Origin: Salipiger thiooxidans
Lineage (GTDB): Bacteria > Pseudomonadota > Alphaproteobacteria > Rhodobacterales > Rhodobacteraceae
Direction of reading: 5' to 3'
Assembly: GCF_900102075.1 (NCBI RefSeq)
Contig: NZ_FNAV01000002.1
Location: forward strand, 124,001 to 188,000
Length of the DNA: 64,000 nucleotides
Part shown: one piece after another, positions 40,450 to 49,859 of the stretch
Position numbering within the stretch: the stretch's first letter is position 1
Layout of the letters: the number at the start of each line of letters is the position of its first letter
Translations under genes and position numbers: made by a program
The notes under the pieces: model-generated
Seen by the model: only the letters and a program-made list of their open reading frames with translations
The model's database searches: none
What the model was told of the DNA's origin: nothing

Positions 40450-40479
40450 GGAAGAGGCGGACATTTAGGGAGGAAGACA

Positions 40480-41694
40480 ATGAAATTCAGAACCTTGACC
40501 GGGCTCGCATCGACCCTTGCGCTGTGCGCGGGCATGGCCAGCGCCGACAGCACGGTGCGTTTCTGGTACCACTTCGACAACGCCGACAACCCGATGGACG
40601 CGCTGGTCGAGAAGTTCGAGGCCGCCAACCCCGACATCACCGTCGAGGCCGAGAACATCCCGTGGAACAGCTACTACGACCAGCTCTACACCGCGATCAT
40701 CGGCGCCAACGCGCCGGATGCGGCGATGGTCAAGATGTTCGCCCAGCCGCGCCTCGTCGAGATGGGCGCGCTGGCCCCGATCGACGACTGGCTGGCCTCG
40801 TGGGAGGGCACCGAGGGGCTGCAGGATAACCTGATCGAGCTCACCAAGGGCCCGGACGGCAAGCAGTATTACCTGCCGGTGCAATACGTCGTGCTCTACC
40901 TCTACTACCGCCCCGACATGTTCGAGGAACTGGGCCTCTCGGTGCCGACCACCTGCGAGGAGTTCCGCGACGCGGCCAAGGCGCTCACCCGCGACACCGA
41001 CGGTGACGGCCAGATCGACACCTACGGCTTCGGCTTCCGCGGCGGCAAGGGCGGCCACGACCACTGGGCGAGCTTCGTGCTCGGCGCCGACGGCGTGAGC
41101 CTGACCGAGGGGCTGACCTCGGAGGCGGGCATCGCCGGCACGCAGTTCGTGGCGGACCTGTTCCAGCAGGACAAGGTGTTCCCGCCCTCGGCCCCCAACG
41201 ACGGCTTCCAGGAGATCATCGGCGCCTTCAAGGCCGGCAAGACCGCGATGACCATCCACCACATCGGCTCGGCCAACGGCATGGTCGAGGCGCTTGGCGA
41301 CAACGTGGCGGCGGCGCCCGTGCCCGCCTGCGGCGGTGGCCAGTGGACCGCCTTCGGCGACGAGAGCACCGCGGTGCTGTCATCGGCCGAGGATCCCGAG
41401 GCCGCGTGGAAGTGGATCTCGTTCCTGTCCTCGCCCGAGAACAACGCGCTCTTCAACGAGGCCACCGGCCAGCTTCCGGTGGTGAAGTCCGACAGCGAGG
41501 CCTGGAGCCTGCACCCGCAGCGCTTCGTGCAGGCCACCGTCGACAGCCTGCCCTTCGCCGAGATGCTGCCCAACAGCAACGCCACGGCGGACTTCGTCAA
41601 CACCGAGTGGCCCACGAACATGCAGCGGGTCCTCACCGGCGACATCACCGCAGAGCAGATGAACACCAACATCGAGAAGCTCTTCGCCGAGTGA
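40480..41694 (+). CDS. Sugar ABC transporter substrate-binding protein (family 1)
   Basis: A 404-residue periplasmic protein with signal peptide MKFRTLTGLASTLALCAGMASA. The mature part STVRFWYHFDNADNPMDALVEKFEAANPDI is typical of carbohydrate CUT1 binding proteins. A GGGAGGAAG site lies before the ATG. A DTDGDGQIDTYG segment (about 170-181) resembles a calcium-binding loop seen in some of these proteins. Ligand unknown. It is followed by a perfect 10-bp stem-loop and the permeases. Confidence 0.9.
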   Translation: MKFRTLTGLASTLALCAGMASADSTVRFWYHFDNADNPMDALVEKFEAANPDITVEAENIPWNSYYDQLYTAIIGANAPDAAMVKMFAQPRLVEMGALAPIDDWLASWEGTEGLQDNLIELTKGPDGKQYYLPVQYVVLYLYYRPDMFEELGLSVPTTCEEFRDAAKALTRDTDGDGQIDTYGFGFRGGKGGHDHWASFVLGADGVSLTEGLTSEAGIAGTQFVADLFQQDKVFPPSAPNDGFQEIIGAFKAGKTAMTIHHIGSANGMVEALGDNVAAAPVPACGGGQWTAFGDESTAVLSSAEDPEAAWKWISFLSSPENNALFNEATGQLPVVKSDSEAWSLHPQRFVQATVDSLPFAEMLPNSNATADFVNTEWPTNMQRVLTGDITAEQMNTNIEKLFAE

Positions 41695-41702
41695 CCCACC
41701 CC

Positions 41703-41729
41703 CCGGGCGCCCATCCCCAGGGCGCCCGG
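41703..41729 (+). other. Intercistronic stem-loop after sugar-binding-protein gene
   Basis: Perfect 10-bp stem CCGGGCGCCC / GGGCGCCCGG with a 7-nt loop and no U-tract, 9 bp after the stop codon. Confidence 0.65.
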
Positions 41730-41764
41730 ACTTCCCTTCCCCCGGACACCGAAAGACCGTGCCC

Positions 41765-42688
41765 ATGACGGACGCGACCATGACACATGTCTCCGAAAGA
41801 ACCGCCCGCCGCGCCTCGCTGGGACGCCATGTGCTGCCCTACGCGATGCTGTCGCCGGCGGTGCTCGTCACCCTCGCCATCGTGTTCTTCCCGATGATCC
41901 AGACCGCCTGGATGAGCCTGCACGACTACGTGCTCTTCCGGCCCAACGACTTCACCTGGGTCGGGCTCGACAACTTCAAGGCGGCGCTTTCGGACGAGGT
42001 GTTCTGGATCTCGCTCAAGCACACGATCATCTGGATGTGCACCACGATCCCGGCGCAGCTGCTGCTGGGGCTGGCGACCGCGCTGCTGCTGAACCAGGAG
42101 TTCCCCTGGCGCCCGGTGGCGCGGGCGCTGATCATCATCCCCTGGGCGCTGCCTTCGGTGGTGATCGCGCTGATGTGGGTGTGGATCTACGACAGCAACT
42201 ACGGCATCGCCAACGAACTCCTGCTGCGCATGGGGCTCATCCAGCAGGCGATCCCGTGGCTTGCCGACCCCGATACCGCGCTGGCCTCGATCATCCTGAC
42301 GCTGACCTGGCAGGGCTTCCCGTTCTTCGCGGTGATGATCCTCGCAGGCCTGCAGTCGATCCCGCAGAGCTACTACGAGGCCGCCTCGATCGACGGCGCC
42401 TCGGCCTGGCGCCAGTTCTGGCACATCACCCTGCCCGGCATCTCGGGCGTGATGATGACCGCCGTGCTGCTGCGGATGATCTGGGTCGCCAACAGCTTCG
42501 ACGTGATCTTCGTGATGACCGGCGGCGGCCCCGGCTATTCCACCCATACCCTGCCGCTCTACGCCTTCATCAAGGCGCGCACCAACCTCGACTTCGGCTA
42601 CGGCTCGGCGATCGCGGTGCTCTTCACCATGCTGCTGATGGTGGTGGTGCTGTTCTACCTGCGGCGTACCGGAAAGGCGGTGGAGTGA
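41765..42688 (+). CDS. Sugar ABC transporter permease (MalF type)
   Basis: A 307-residue permease with six helices, EAA loop [22 protein letters not shown] and [18 protein letters not shown]. The ATG at 41765 is used; an in-frame GTG lies 6 bp upstream. Its stop overlaps the start of the next permease (TGATG). Confidence 0.92.
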   Translation: MTDATMTHVSERTARRASLGRHVLPYAMLSPAVLVTLAIVFFPMIQTAWMSLHDYVLFRPNDFTWVGLDNFKAALSDEVFWISLKHTIIWMCTTIPAQLLLGLATALLLNQEFPWRPVARALIIIPWALPSVVIALMWVWIYDSNYGIANELLLRMGLIQQAIPWLADPDTALASIILTLTWQGFPFFAVMILAGLQSIPQSYYEAASIDGASAWRQFWHITLPGISGVMMTAVLLRMIWVANSFDVIFVMTGGGPGYSTHTLPLYAFIKARTNLDFGYGSAIAVLFTMLLMVVVLFYLRRTGKAVE

Positions 42689-43521
42689 TGGCCCTGCACA
42701 AACCCACGAAACTCAAGCGCATCCTGACGGTCGACCTGCCGATGCTGGCGATCCTCGCCTTCACCCTCGGGCCCTACCTGTGGATGTTCCTCACCTCGAT
42801 CAGCCGGCAGGAGACGCTCTTCACCGAGGGGCCCTCCCTGCTCAATGCCACCATCGAGAACTACACGAGGCTCTTCCGCACGGTGGGCTTTGCCGACAAC
42901 CTGCTCGACAGCCTCATCGTCGCGGTCGGCACCGTGGTCGTGGGCCTCTCGCTCAGCATCACGGCGGCCTATTCGTTCTCGCGCTTCAACTTCAAGGGCA
43001 AGCGGATCCTGATGCTGCAGTTCCTGCTCATCAACATGTTCCCGCTGGTGCTGCTGATCCTGCCGCTCTTCGTGCTGATGCGGGTGCTGGGCCTGCTCGA
43101 CACCCACCTCGCGCTCATCATCGCCAACTCCACCGTGGCGATCCCCTTCTCCATCTGGATGATGGTGAGCTACATCAACGGCATCCCGCGCTCGCTCGAC
43201 GAGGCGGCGATGACCGACGGCTGTACCCGCCTGCAGGCCCTGCGCCGCGTGGTGCTGCCGCTCTGCCTGCCGGGGATCATCGCCACCGGCATCTACATCT
43301 TCATCACCTCCTGGAACGAGTATCTCTACGCCCTCACCCTCGGCGGACGCGAAGTCCGCACCATCACCGTTGCCGTGCAGACGCTGATCGGGGAATACGA
43401 GGTGCAATGGGGCCTGTTGACCGCCGGCGGCATCGTGGGCGCCATGCCCGCCACCGTGCTCTTCCTGCTGGTGCAGAAACGACTGATCTCCGGCCTGACG
43501 CAAGGCGCGGTCAAGGGCTGA
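42688..43521 (+). CDS. Sugar ABC transporter permease (MalG type)
   Basis: A 277-residue permease with six helices and the EAA loop [20 protein letters not shown]. It ends [14 protein letters not shown] like other MalG-type proteins. The operon continues with metabolic genes, so the ATPase must come from elsewhere, most likely the divergent gene at 37631-38707. Confidence 0.92.
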   Translation: MALHKPTKLKRILTVDLPMLAILAFTLGPYLWMFLTSISRQETLFTEGPSLLNATIENYTRLFRTVGFADNLLDSLIVAVGTVVVGLSLSITAAYSFSRFNFKGKRILMLQFLLINMFPLVLLILPLFVLMRVLGLLDTHLALIIANSTVAIPFSIWMMVSYINGIPRSLDEAAMTDGCTRLQALRRVVLPLCLPGIIATGIYIFITSWNEYLYALTLGGREVRTITVAVQTLIGEYEVQWGLLTAGGIVGAMPATVLFLLVQKRLISGLTQGAVKG

Positions 43522-43538
43522 CGGAAAGGACCCCCCTG

Positions 43539-44426
43539 TTGAAAAATCCCATCGGCATCATCTCCATGCAGTTCATCCGGCCGTTCGCCGGCAAGGACCT
43601 GCACTACTTCCAGAAGGCCGCGGACCTCGGCTTCGACTTCGTCGAGCTGCTGGTGCCCGAGCCCGAGGACGATCTCTCCATCGCCGACGTGAAGAAGGCC
43701 GCCGCCGACGCGGGCATTTTCGTGGTCCTCGCGGCGCGGGTGAACCAGCAACGCTCGGTCGCCTCGGACGATCCCGCAAACCAGAAGGGCGGCATGGACT
43801 ACCTCAAGCTCTGCATCGACGTGGCGGCCGAGCTTGGCGGCGGCGTCGTCGGCGGGCCGCTCTACGGCGAACCCATGGTCTTTGCCGGCCGCCCGCCGCT
43901 GCCGCGCAGCGACGACGAGATCGCCGCCCGCGCCGAGCGCACCATCCGCGCCTTCTCCGAGGTGGCGCCGCTGGCGCAGGCCGCGGGCGTGACCTTCGCC
44001 GTCGAGGCGCTGAACCGCTTCGAGACCGACATCCTGTCGACCACGCGGCAGGCCTGCGAGGTGGTGGACGCGGTCGACAACCCCGGCTTCAAGCTGATGC
44101 TCGACACCTTCCACATGAACATGGAGGAGCGCTCGATCCCCGACGCCATCCGCATGGCGGGCGACCGGATCGTGCATTTCCAGGCCAACGAGAACCACCG
44201 CGGCCACCCCGGCACCGGCCATATCGACTGGACCGCGGTGATGCGCGCACTGGCGCAGGTGAACTACGCGGGCCCGATCTCGCTCGAGCCCTTTCGCCGC
44301 GCCGACGACCGCATCGCGCTGCCCATCGCACACTGGCGCGCCCCGCGCGAGGACGAGAGCGAAAAGCTCATGGCCGGCCTCGGCGTCATCCGCAATGCCC
44401 TGACCCTCGCAGAGGTGGACCAATGA
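43539..44426 (+). CDS. Sugar phosphate isomerase/epimerase-like TIM-barrel protein
   Basis: A 295-residue AP_endonuc_2 fold protein. It shows the metal-site elements of the D-tagatose 3-epimerase/hydroxypyruvate-isomerase group: [38 protein letters not shown] and ISLEPF. The start is TTG at 43539 with AAAGGA upstream; the ATG nine codons later has no ribosome site and would cut the first strand (NPIGIISM). It overlaps the dehydrogenase gene by 4 bp, which suggests consecutive steps. Substrate unknown. Confidence 0.85.
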   Translation: MKNPIGIISMQFIRPFAGKDLHYFQKAADLGFDFVELLVPEPEDDLSIADVKKAAADAGIFVVLAARVNQQRSVASDDPANQKGGMDYLKLCIDVAAELGGGVVGGPLYGEPMVFAGRPPLPRSDDEIAARAERTIRAFSEVAPLAQAAGVTFAVEALNRFETDILSTTRQACEVVDAVDNPGFKLMLDTFHMNMEERSIPDAIRMAGDRIVHFQANENHRGHPGTGHIDWTAVMRALAQVNYAGPISLEPFRRADDRIALPIAHWRAPREDESEKLMAGLGVIRNALTLAEVDQ

Positions 44427-45418
44427 TCAATATCGGATGGATCGGCTGTGGCACCCACGCCCGCCAGATGCTTCTGCCCCAGATGGGGCGCAACGACATC
44501 AACATCGCGGCGCTCTGCGACCGCGACGGCGATGCGCTGAAGAAGACTGCCACCGAGTATGGCGTCGAGCATCTCACCGATGATTTCCACGAGCTGATCA
44601 AGACGCCCGGCCTTGATGCCATCGGCATGGCGGTGGGGCCCGAGCTGCACCGGGTCGCGACGCTGGCCGCGCTCGAGGCGGGGCTGCCGGTGTTCATGGA
44701 GAAGCCCCCCGCCGCCACCGCGGCCGGCGCGCTCGAGATCGCGCAGGCGTCCGAGAAGGCCGGGAAGCCGGTGATGGTGGGGTTCATGAAGCGCTATTCC
44801 ACCGGCAACAAGATCGCCATGAACATCCTCAAGGGCGATGAGTTCGGCGACGTGCTGGGGATCACCGGCGCCTACATGACCGCGCCCACCTACTTCAAGG
44901 GCGAGGTCGACTACACCGGCTTCTACCTGCACCACTGCGTGCATTACATGGACCTGATCCCTTGGTTCGCGGGCGAGGATTTCGGCGACATGCAGGTGCG
45001 CTCGGTCTCGCCCGAGCCGGGTAAGCTGCTGCTGCACCTCAACTTCACCACCGAGGGCGGCAAGATCGGCAACATCGTCATGGGCACGGTGCAGTCGCGC
45101 GGCACGCCGATGGAGGAGATCCGGATCATGGGCGATCACGCCCGCATCCACGTCGACAACATCATCAACGTGGCGCTCTACCGCGATCCGCCGTTCAAGG
45201 CGGCGGACCCCGCCGCGGTGCTGGATCCCGCCTGCGATACGCTGAGCTGGACGCCCAACTTCACGGCGGCGGCGAACGAGGATCACAAGGGCTACGCGGC
45301 GCTTCTGGCGGACGTGGCGGCGGTGCTGAAGGGCGAGAGCCGCGACGTGCCCGACATCGGCGACGGCGTGCGCGCGATGGAGCGGCTGGAACGGATGATC
45401 TCGCAGATCGGCGCCTGA
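44423..45418 (+). CDS. Gfo/Idh/MocA-family oxidoreductase
   Basis: A 331-residue NAD(P)-dependent dehydrogenase: Rossmann motif [16 protein letters not shown], the EKPPAATA motif with catalytic Lys, and [12 protein letters not shown] in the C-terminal domain with the active His. The family oxidises sugars, inositols or glycosides, often at C3. Pairing with an AP_endonuc_2-type isomerase is also seen in inositol and 3-keto-glycoside pathways. Last gene of the operon, followed by a strong terminator 102 bp on. Confidence 0.87.
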   Translation: MINIGWIGCGTHARQMLLPQMGRNDINIAALCDRDGDALKKTATEYGVEHLTDDFHELIKTPGLDAIGMAVGPELHRVATLAALEAGLPVFMEKPPAATAAGALEIAQASEKAGKPVMVGFMKRYSTGNKIAMNILKGDEFGDVLGITGAYMTAPTYFKGEVDYTGFYLHHCVHYMDLIPWFAGEDFGDMQVRSVSPEPGKLLLHLNFTTEGGKIGNIVMGTVQSRGTPMEEIRIMGDHARIHVDNIINVALYRDPPFKAADPAAVLDPACDTLSWTPNFTAAANEDHKGYAALLADVAAVLKGESRDVPDIGDGVRAMERLERMISQIGA

Positions 45419-45520
45419 GTTCGGACCGGGTCGGGCCCGGATCGGGGCGAGGCTGGTCCGGGCGTCGCGGGTGATCCCAAGCCTCGGCGACAGACAAGTT
45501 CAAACGATTGCCAAGACAAG

Positions 45521-45550
45521 AAAGACCCGCGCCCAAAGCGCGGGTCTTTT
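45521..45550 (+). terminator. Terminator of the GntR carbohydrate operon
   Basis: A 12-bp perfect stem AAAGACCCGCGC / GCGCGGGTCTTT with a 5-nt loop, ending in TTTT on the plus strand. Confidence 0.9.
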
Positions 45551-46151
45551 CGCGATCCGATCAGCGTACCACGCGATACCGCCGGGAAACTCGCTTCCCC
45601 CCCAAGCGGCACGTCATCCGAGCCGCTCAGGCGCGTGAAGCGCGATGCACCTCGCCGAGGCACACGAGCCCCCAAGGCCTCGCGCAACGAGAGCCGCGCA
45701 TCGCCGGGCCGCAGGTTGGCGATGCGGCCTCGCAACCTCTCGATTTATCCCGGCCACGTCCGAAGGACCTCGACACGCAGCACCAAGCCCGGCCAGATCG
45801 CCAGCCCGGCGGCCGGGCCGGCGATGCGCGGCGGCCTTCGGCCTTGTTCCGCGCGGGCGGGGTTCGGGCGTGGTCTGTTGGCAGCCTCCGGGCCGGACGA
45901 GCCTTGCAGTGTTCCGTCGTCGCGTCGTGTTTGGTTCAGGAAAATCGTGAGACGCCCTGCGGCGACCGCGCAGCGGGGCCCATTCCGGGCAACCAAAAGG
46001 GCGCAGCACATTCCGTGCCGCGCCTTTCTGTCATCTCAACACTGCCGAAACGCGTCAGGCAACCGCGCCACCTCGCTCTTGTGAGGGACGCGCGACGCCT
46101 CTCTCAAGCACACAGCGCCACGCGCCAAACGCACCGCCCGCCCTCAGGACC
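45551..46151. other. 600-bp stretch without a recognisable gene
   Basis: Apart from one hairpin near 45996-46026, I see nothing interpretable. Several open frames exist on both strands, but they are Arg/Pro/Ala-rich, lack ribosome sites and match no family I recognise. The base composition is GC-rich like coding DNA, so this may be an eroded gene. Confidence 0.5.
45996..46026 (-). terminator. Candidate terminator after uxaA
   Basis: An imperfect stem of AAAGGCGCGGCAC / GTGCTGCGCCCTTT type (one bulge, one mismatch) with a 5-nt loop, ending CCCTTTTGG on the minus strand, 125 bp beyond the uxaA stop. Confidence 0.5.
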
Positions 46152-47648
46152 TCAGAGCACCGCGCCGATCTTCCACGGCACGAACTCGTTGTCGCCGTAG
46201 CCGAACTCCTCGGACATGGTCTTCTTGCCCGAGGCCACGTCGAGCAGCAGGTCGTAGATGCGCTCGCCCATCTCGGTCAGGCTCACGCCCTCCTCGACCA
46301 CGCCGCCGCAGTCGATGTCGATGTCCTCGGCCATCGAGCGCGCCAGTTGCGAGTTGGACGACAGCTTGATCGACGGCGCGGGCTTGGCACCGAAGCACGA
46401 GCCCCGCCCCGTGGTGAAGGCGATGAGATTGGCGCCCGAGGCCACCTGCCCCGTCGCCGCCACCGGGTCGTAGCCGGGGCTGTCCATGTAGACGAAGCCG
46501 TGGGTGTCGATCTTCTCGGAATAGGCGAACGCGCCCGAAAGCGGCGCCAGCCCGCCCTTCGCGACCGCGCCCAGGGATTTCTCGAGAATGGTGGTCAGCC
46601 CACCCTTCTTGTTGCCCGGGCTCGGGTTGTTGTCGAGCGAGGCACCGTTCTTCGACGCGTAGTCGCGCCACCAGGCGATCATGTCCTCGATCTTTTGGCC
46701 GGTGGCTTCGTCGGCCCGCGCGATGAGCAGGTGCTCGGCGCCGTAGATCTCGGGCGTCTCGGACAGGATCGAGGTCCCGCCCGCGGCCACCAGCATGTCC
46801 GACGCCACGCCGAGCGCCGGGTTCGCGGTAATGCCCGAGAAGCCGTCCGACCCGCCGCATTGCATGCCGAGCGTCAGCTTCGACACCGGCTGCTCGCTGC
46901 GCGTGTCCTCGTTGGCCATGGCGGCGATGGGCTCGAGCAGGTCGAGCGCGCGCTTCACCGCGGACCGGGACCCGCCGACCTCCTGGATGTTGAAGGTCTT
47001 GAAGCGCTCCCTGGTCCACTCCGTGGGCTTGTAGAGCGTCAGCTGGTTGACCTCGCAGCCCAGCCCGATGATCAGCACGCCGCCGAAGTTCGGGTGGTCG
47101 CGGTAGCCCTTGAGCGTGCGCACGAGCGCGTCGAAGCCCTCGCCCTGGTTTGCCATGCCGCAGCCCTGGTCGTGCACGATGGGCGCGAAGCCGTCGACGT
47201 TGGGATACTTGGGCAGCAGCGTCCGGTTGGCCTCGGCCGCGATGGCGTCGCACACCGTGGTCGAGCAGTTCACCGAGGCGATCACCCCGATGTAGTTGCG
47301 TGTCCCCACCCGCCCATCGGGCCGGGCGAAGCCTTGGAAGGTGTTGCGCGTCGGCGCCTCGGGCAGGCGCGCCTGCGCGGCGCTGATGCCGTGGCTGCCC
47401 TCGGGCAGCGCGCAGTTCTGCACGTGCACATGGGCGCCCTCGGGAATGTCGACGCTCGCCACCGCCATGACCTGGCCGTACTTGAGCACCGGATCGCCCG
47501 CCTTCATCGCCTTGCGGGCCACCTTGTGGCCGCGCGGGATCGCTTCGAGCGCGGTGATGCCGTCGCGGGTCTCACCTGCGTCCATGTCCGACAGAACGAC
47601 CGCCACCGTGTCGGTGGGGTCGAGGACCATGATCGTGGGGGCTGACAT
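46152..47648 (-). CDS. uxaA: Altronate dehydratase (UxaA)
   Basis: A 498-residue SAF-plus-UxaA domain enzyme that dehydrates D-altronate to 2-keto-3-deoxygluconate. N-terminal SAF domain (about 10-90, IPRGHKVARKAM); then the catalytic part with the conserved Cys/His motifs HDQGCGMANQGEG, IIGLGCEVNQL and MQCGGSDGFSG that bind the iron or Fe-S centre. The start at 47648 has AGAGAGGA upstream, 1 bp after the uxaB stop. Galactarate dehydratase (GarD) relatives are similar, but the uxaB neighbour favours altronate. Confidence 0.9.
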   Translation of the reverse strand: MSAPTIMVLDPTDTVAVVLSDMDAGETRDGITALEAIPRGHKVARKAMKAGDPVLKYGQVMAVASVDIPEGAHVHVQNCALPEGSHGISAAQARLPEAPTRNTFQGFARPDGRVGTRNYIGVIASVNCSTTVCDAIAAEANRTLLPKYPNVDGFAPIVHDQGCGMANQGEGFDALVRTLKGYRDHPNFGGVLIIGLGCEVNQLTLYKPTEWTRERFKTFNIQEVGGSRSAVKRALDLLEPIAAMANEDTRSEQPVSKLTLGMQCGGSDGFSGITANPALGVASDMLVAAGGTSILSETPEIYGAEHLLIARADEATGQKIEDMIAWWRDYASKNGASLDNNPSPGNKKGGLTTILEKSLGAVAKGGLAPLSGAFAYSEKIDTHGFVYMDSPGYDPVAATGQVASGANLIAFTTGRGSCFGAKPAPSIKLSSNSQLARSMAEDIDIDCGGVVEEGVSLTEMGERIYDLLLDVASGKKTMSEEFGYGDNEFVPWKIGAVL

Positions 47649-47649
47649 G

Positions 47650-48750
47650 TCAGGCGTCCTCTCTTGCACAAAGAGCGTCCAGCACCGGGGCCTCGTAACC
47701 CGGCTCGACCTCGCGCACCCAGGCCAGGAAGGCGCCGATGCGGCGCTCGAGCTTCTGGGCGTGGTTCTGCGCGATGTCGGCGATGCGGTGATCGAGGAAC
47801 GGGTTGGCGAAACGCTCGAGCGTCACGGCGAGATAGGCCTCGGCCTTGGCGCCGAGCCCGCGCAGCGCGAAGCCCGGCAGCACCTCGGCCTGCATCACCG
47901 CCTTGACCCGGTCGCCGACCTCGCCCGCGAGCAGGTCGCGCACGATGGCGTCGGGAGCGGCCTCGCCCTCCATCCAGAAGGCGGCCATGGCGGTGTGGCC
48001 AAGGTTGAGGATGTGCAGCTTCAGCCGCTCGATCTCTTCGAGATCCTCGACCAGCTCGACCGACGGATGCACCACCGGCAGCGCCAGCCCCTCCTGCGCC
48101 TCGATGGCCCAGAGCGCGTAGGGCTCGGCCACGGCGCCCACCGGCTCGATGGGTTCCGAGACGATGCGGTCGACGAGGCTGTTCACCCAGAGGCAGCTCT
48201 CCAGCCAACGCACCAGCTGCGGATCGGCCTTCTGACCGGCGGCGATCTCGAGCACGCGGGTCCTGAGCACGGTGCCGTTCTCGGGGATCAGCTCCATCGG
48301 GAAGATGGTCAGCGGCTTGCCCCCGCCCGCGTGGCGCCCGGCCAGCAGATGGAAGAGCTTCGCGGGGTAGGACATCGCCTGATCGGGGCGGGCCTTGTCG
48401 TCGGCGGGCTTCGGGTCGAAGCCCGAATCCGAGGTGTTCGACAGGATGATCTCGGCCTCTTGCGAGACCACGCGCGACAACTCGGCCCAGTCGGTGGCGG
48501 TCGAGAGCGTACGCTTGACCGAGGTCACGCGGCGCTCTTCATCGACGACCTTGCCGTCCTGCTGACCGCGGATGCGGACCGGGTAGCCGTCCTCGGCTGC
48601 CAGCGCACCCAGCCGCGCGGCGCGCGAGGCATCGCCCGAGCTCTGCACCACGGTGATGGCGCGGGCGGGCTTGCCCTCGGCGAAGAACAGGTCGGCATGC
48701 GCCTGAAGGAAGCGCGAGGTGCCGAACTGGACGATGGGGGTCACGCTCAT
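47650..48750 (-). CDS. uxaB: Tagaturonate reductase (UxaB), mannitol-dehydrogenase family
   Basis: A 366-residue polyol dehydrogenase-type enzyme that reduces D-tagaturonate to D-altronate with NADH. Motifs: VQFGTSRFLQAHADLF at the nucleotide site, ILSNTSDSGFDP, and the family catalytic region LKLHILNLGHTAMAAFW. It is somewhat shorter than E. coli UxaB (about 480) but typical for the short alphaproteobacterial form. Its start overlaps the stop of the dehydrogenase gene (ATGA). Confidence 0.87.
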   Translation of the reverse strand: MSVTPIVQFGTSRFLQAHADLFFAEGKPARAITVVQSSGDASRAARLGALAAEDGYPVRIRGQQDGKVVDEERRVTSVKRTLSTATDWAELSRVVSQEAEIILSNTSDSGFDPKPADDKARPDQAMSYPAKLFHLLAGRHAGGGKPLTIFPMELIPENGTVLRTRVLEIAAGQKADPQLVRWLESCLWVNSLVDRIVSEPIEPVGAVAEPYALWAIEAQEGLALPVVHPSVELVEDLEEIERLKLHILNLGHTAMAAFWMEGEAAPDAIVRDLLAGEVGDRVKAVMQAEVLPGFALRGLGAKAEAYLAVTLERFANPFLDHRIADIAQNHAQKLERRIGAFLAWVREVEPGYEAPVLDALCAREDA

Positions 48751-49751
48751 GCGGCCACCTCGATCAGCGCCTTGACCACGGTGCCGCGGTCCTGCGCCCA
48801 CTTCGGCAGGTCCTCGACCGCGCCCTCGATGGTGGTGCGGTGGGTGCCGATCTTGTCGACCGGGACAAGGCCCCTGGCCATGCAGTCCATGACGTGCTCG
48901 AAATCGACCTTGAGCGCGTTGCGGCTCGCGAAGAGCGTGGTCTCGCGCTTGTGGAACTCGGGGTCGGCGAAGTTCAGATCGCCCTTCACCACCGAGAGCA
49001 GCACGTAGTTGCCGCCGTGGGCGAGGTAGTTGAGGCCAGCGTTCATGGCGCCGATGTTGCCGGTGGCGTCGAAGACGGTGTCATAGACGGTGTCGGCCAT
49101 CTCGGAGACCAGCTCGACCTTGGCCGAGGGGATGATCGCCTGCGCCAGCGCAAGGCGGTCCGGCGAGGTGTCGCGCAGGGTGACCTCGGCCCCGGCGATG
49201 TGGGCGAAGAGCCCGGCGCCGACGCCGATGGGGCCCGCGCCGACGATCAGCGCCGTCGTGCCCGCGCCCAGACCCGAGCGGCGCACGCCGTGGGCACCGA
49301 TGGCGAGGAACTCGACCATGGCCGCGGCCTGCGGGCTCAGGTCGCCCGCCGGGTAGAGGTTGCCCTCGGGCACGACGATCACTTCGCACATGCCGCCGTC
49401 GGTGTGCACGCCGAGCACCGCGATGTTCGAGCAGCAGTTGGGCTTGCCGATCTGGCAGGCCCGGCATTCGCCGCAGGTCAGGTAGGGGTTCACCACCACC
49501 AGATCGCCTTCCCTGATGCGCCCGTCGGCGCTGTCCGCCATGGCCCGTCCCGAAAGCTCGTGCCCCATGACGCGAGGATACTGCAGGAAGGGCTGGTTGC
49601 CGCCGAAGATGTGGTAGTCGGTGCCGCAGATGCCGATGGCTTCGATGCGGATGCGCAGGTGGCCCGGCTTGTCCTCGGGACGCAGGCGGGTCACGCAGGT
49701 GAGTTTGCCCGGCTCGTCACACAGCAGGGCTTTCATCTCGGGTGCGGTCAT
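48747..49751 (-). CDS. Zinc-dependent alcohol dehydrogenase, L-galactonate 5-dehydrogenase-like
   Basis: A 334-residue medium-chain dehydrogenase: catalytic zinc site C42 (GICGTD) and H64-E65 (GHELSG), structural zinc Cys at 93, 96, 99 and 107, and Rossmann VGAGPIGVGAG. The closest functional precedent in this setting is E. coli LgoD (YjjN), which oxidises L-galactonate to D-tagaturonate, the substrate of UxaB next door. The start at 49751 has GGAGGA upstream. No uronate isomerase gene (uxaC) is present here, which supports a tagaturonate-forming dehydrogenase as the entry step. Confidence 0.78.
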   Translation of the reverse strand: MTAPEMKALLCDEPGKLTCVTRLRPEDKPGHLRIRIEAIGICGTDYHIFGGNQPFLQYPRVMGHELSGRAMADSADGRIREGDLVVVNPYLTCGECRACQIGKPNCCSNIAVLGVHTDGGMCEVIVVPEGNLYPAGDLSPQAAAMVEFLAIGAHGVRRSGLGAGTTALIVGAGPIGVGAGLFAHIAGAEVTLRDTSPDRLALAQAIIPSAKVELVSEMADTVYDTVFDATGNIGAMNAGLNYLAHGGNYVLLSVVKGDLNFADPEFHKRETTLFASRNALKVDFEHVMDCMARGLVPVDKIGTHRTTIEGAVEDLPKWAQDRGTVVKALIEVAA

Positions 49752-49859
49752 GGGGTCCTCCATAGGCTGACGGGTGGCGAGGGGAGTCGCGCACGGTCTT
49801 TACGGTTTTTTATAAATAAAATACCTTTACCTCAAGATGGAATTGCGGGAGGACACGCG

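Noticed and set aside
45614-46009. 131-codon minus-strand and overlapping plus-strand frames in the gene-poor gap
   Set aside because: No ribosome site, Arg/Pro-rich text, no recognisable domain, and competing frames of similar length on both strands.
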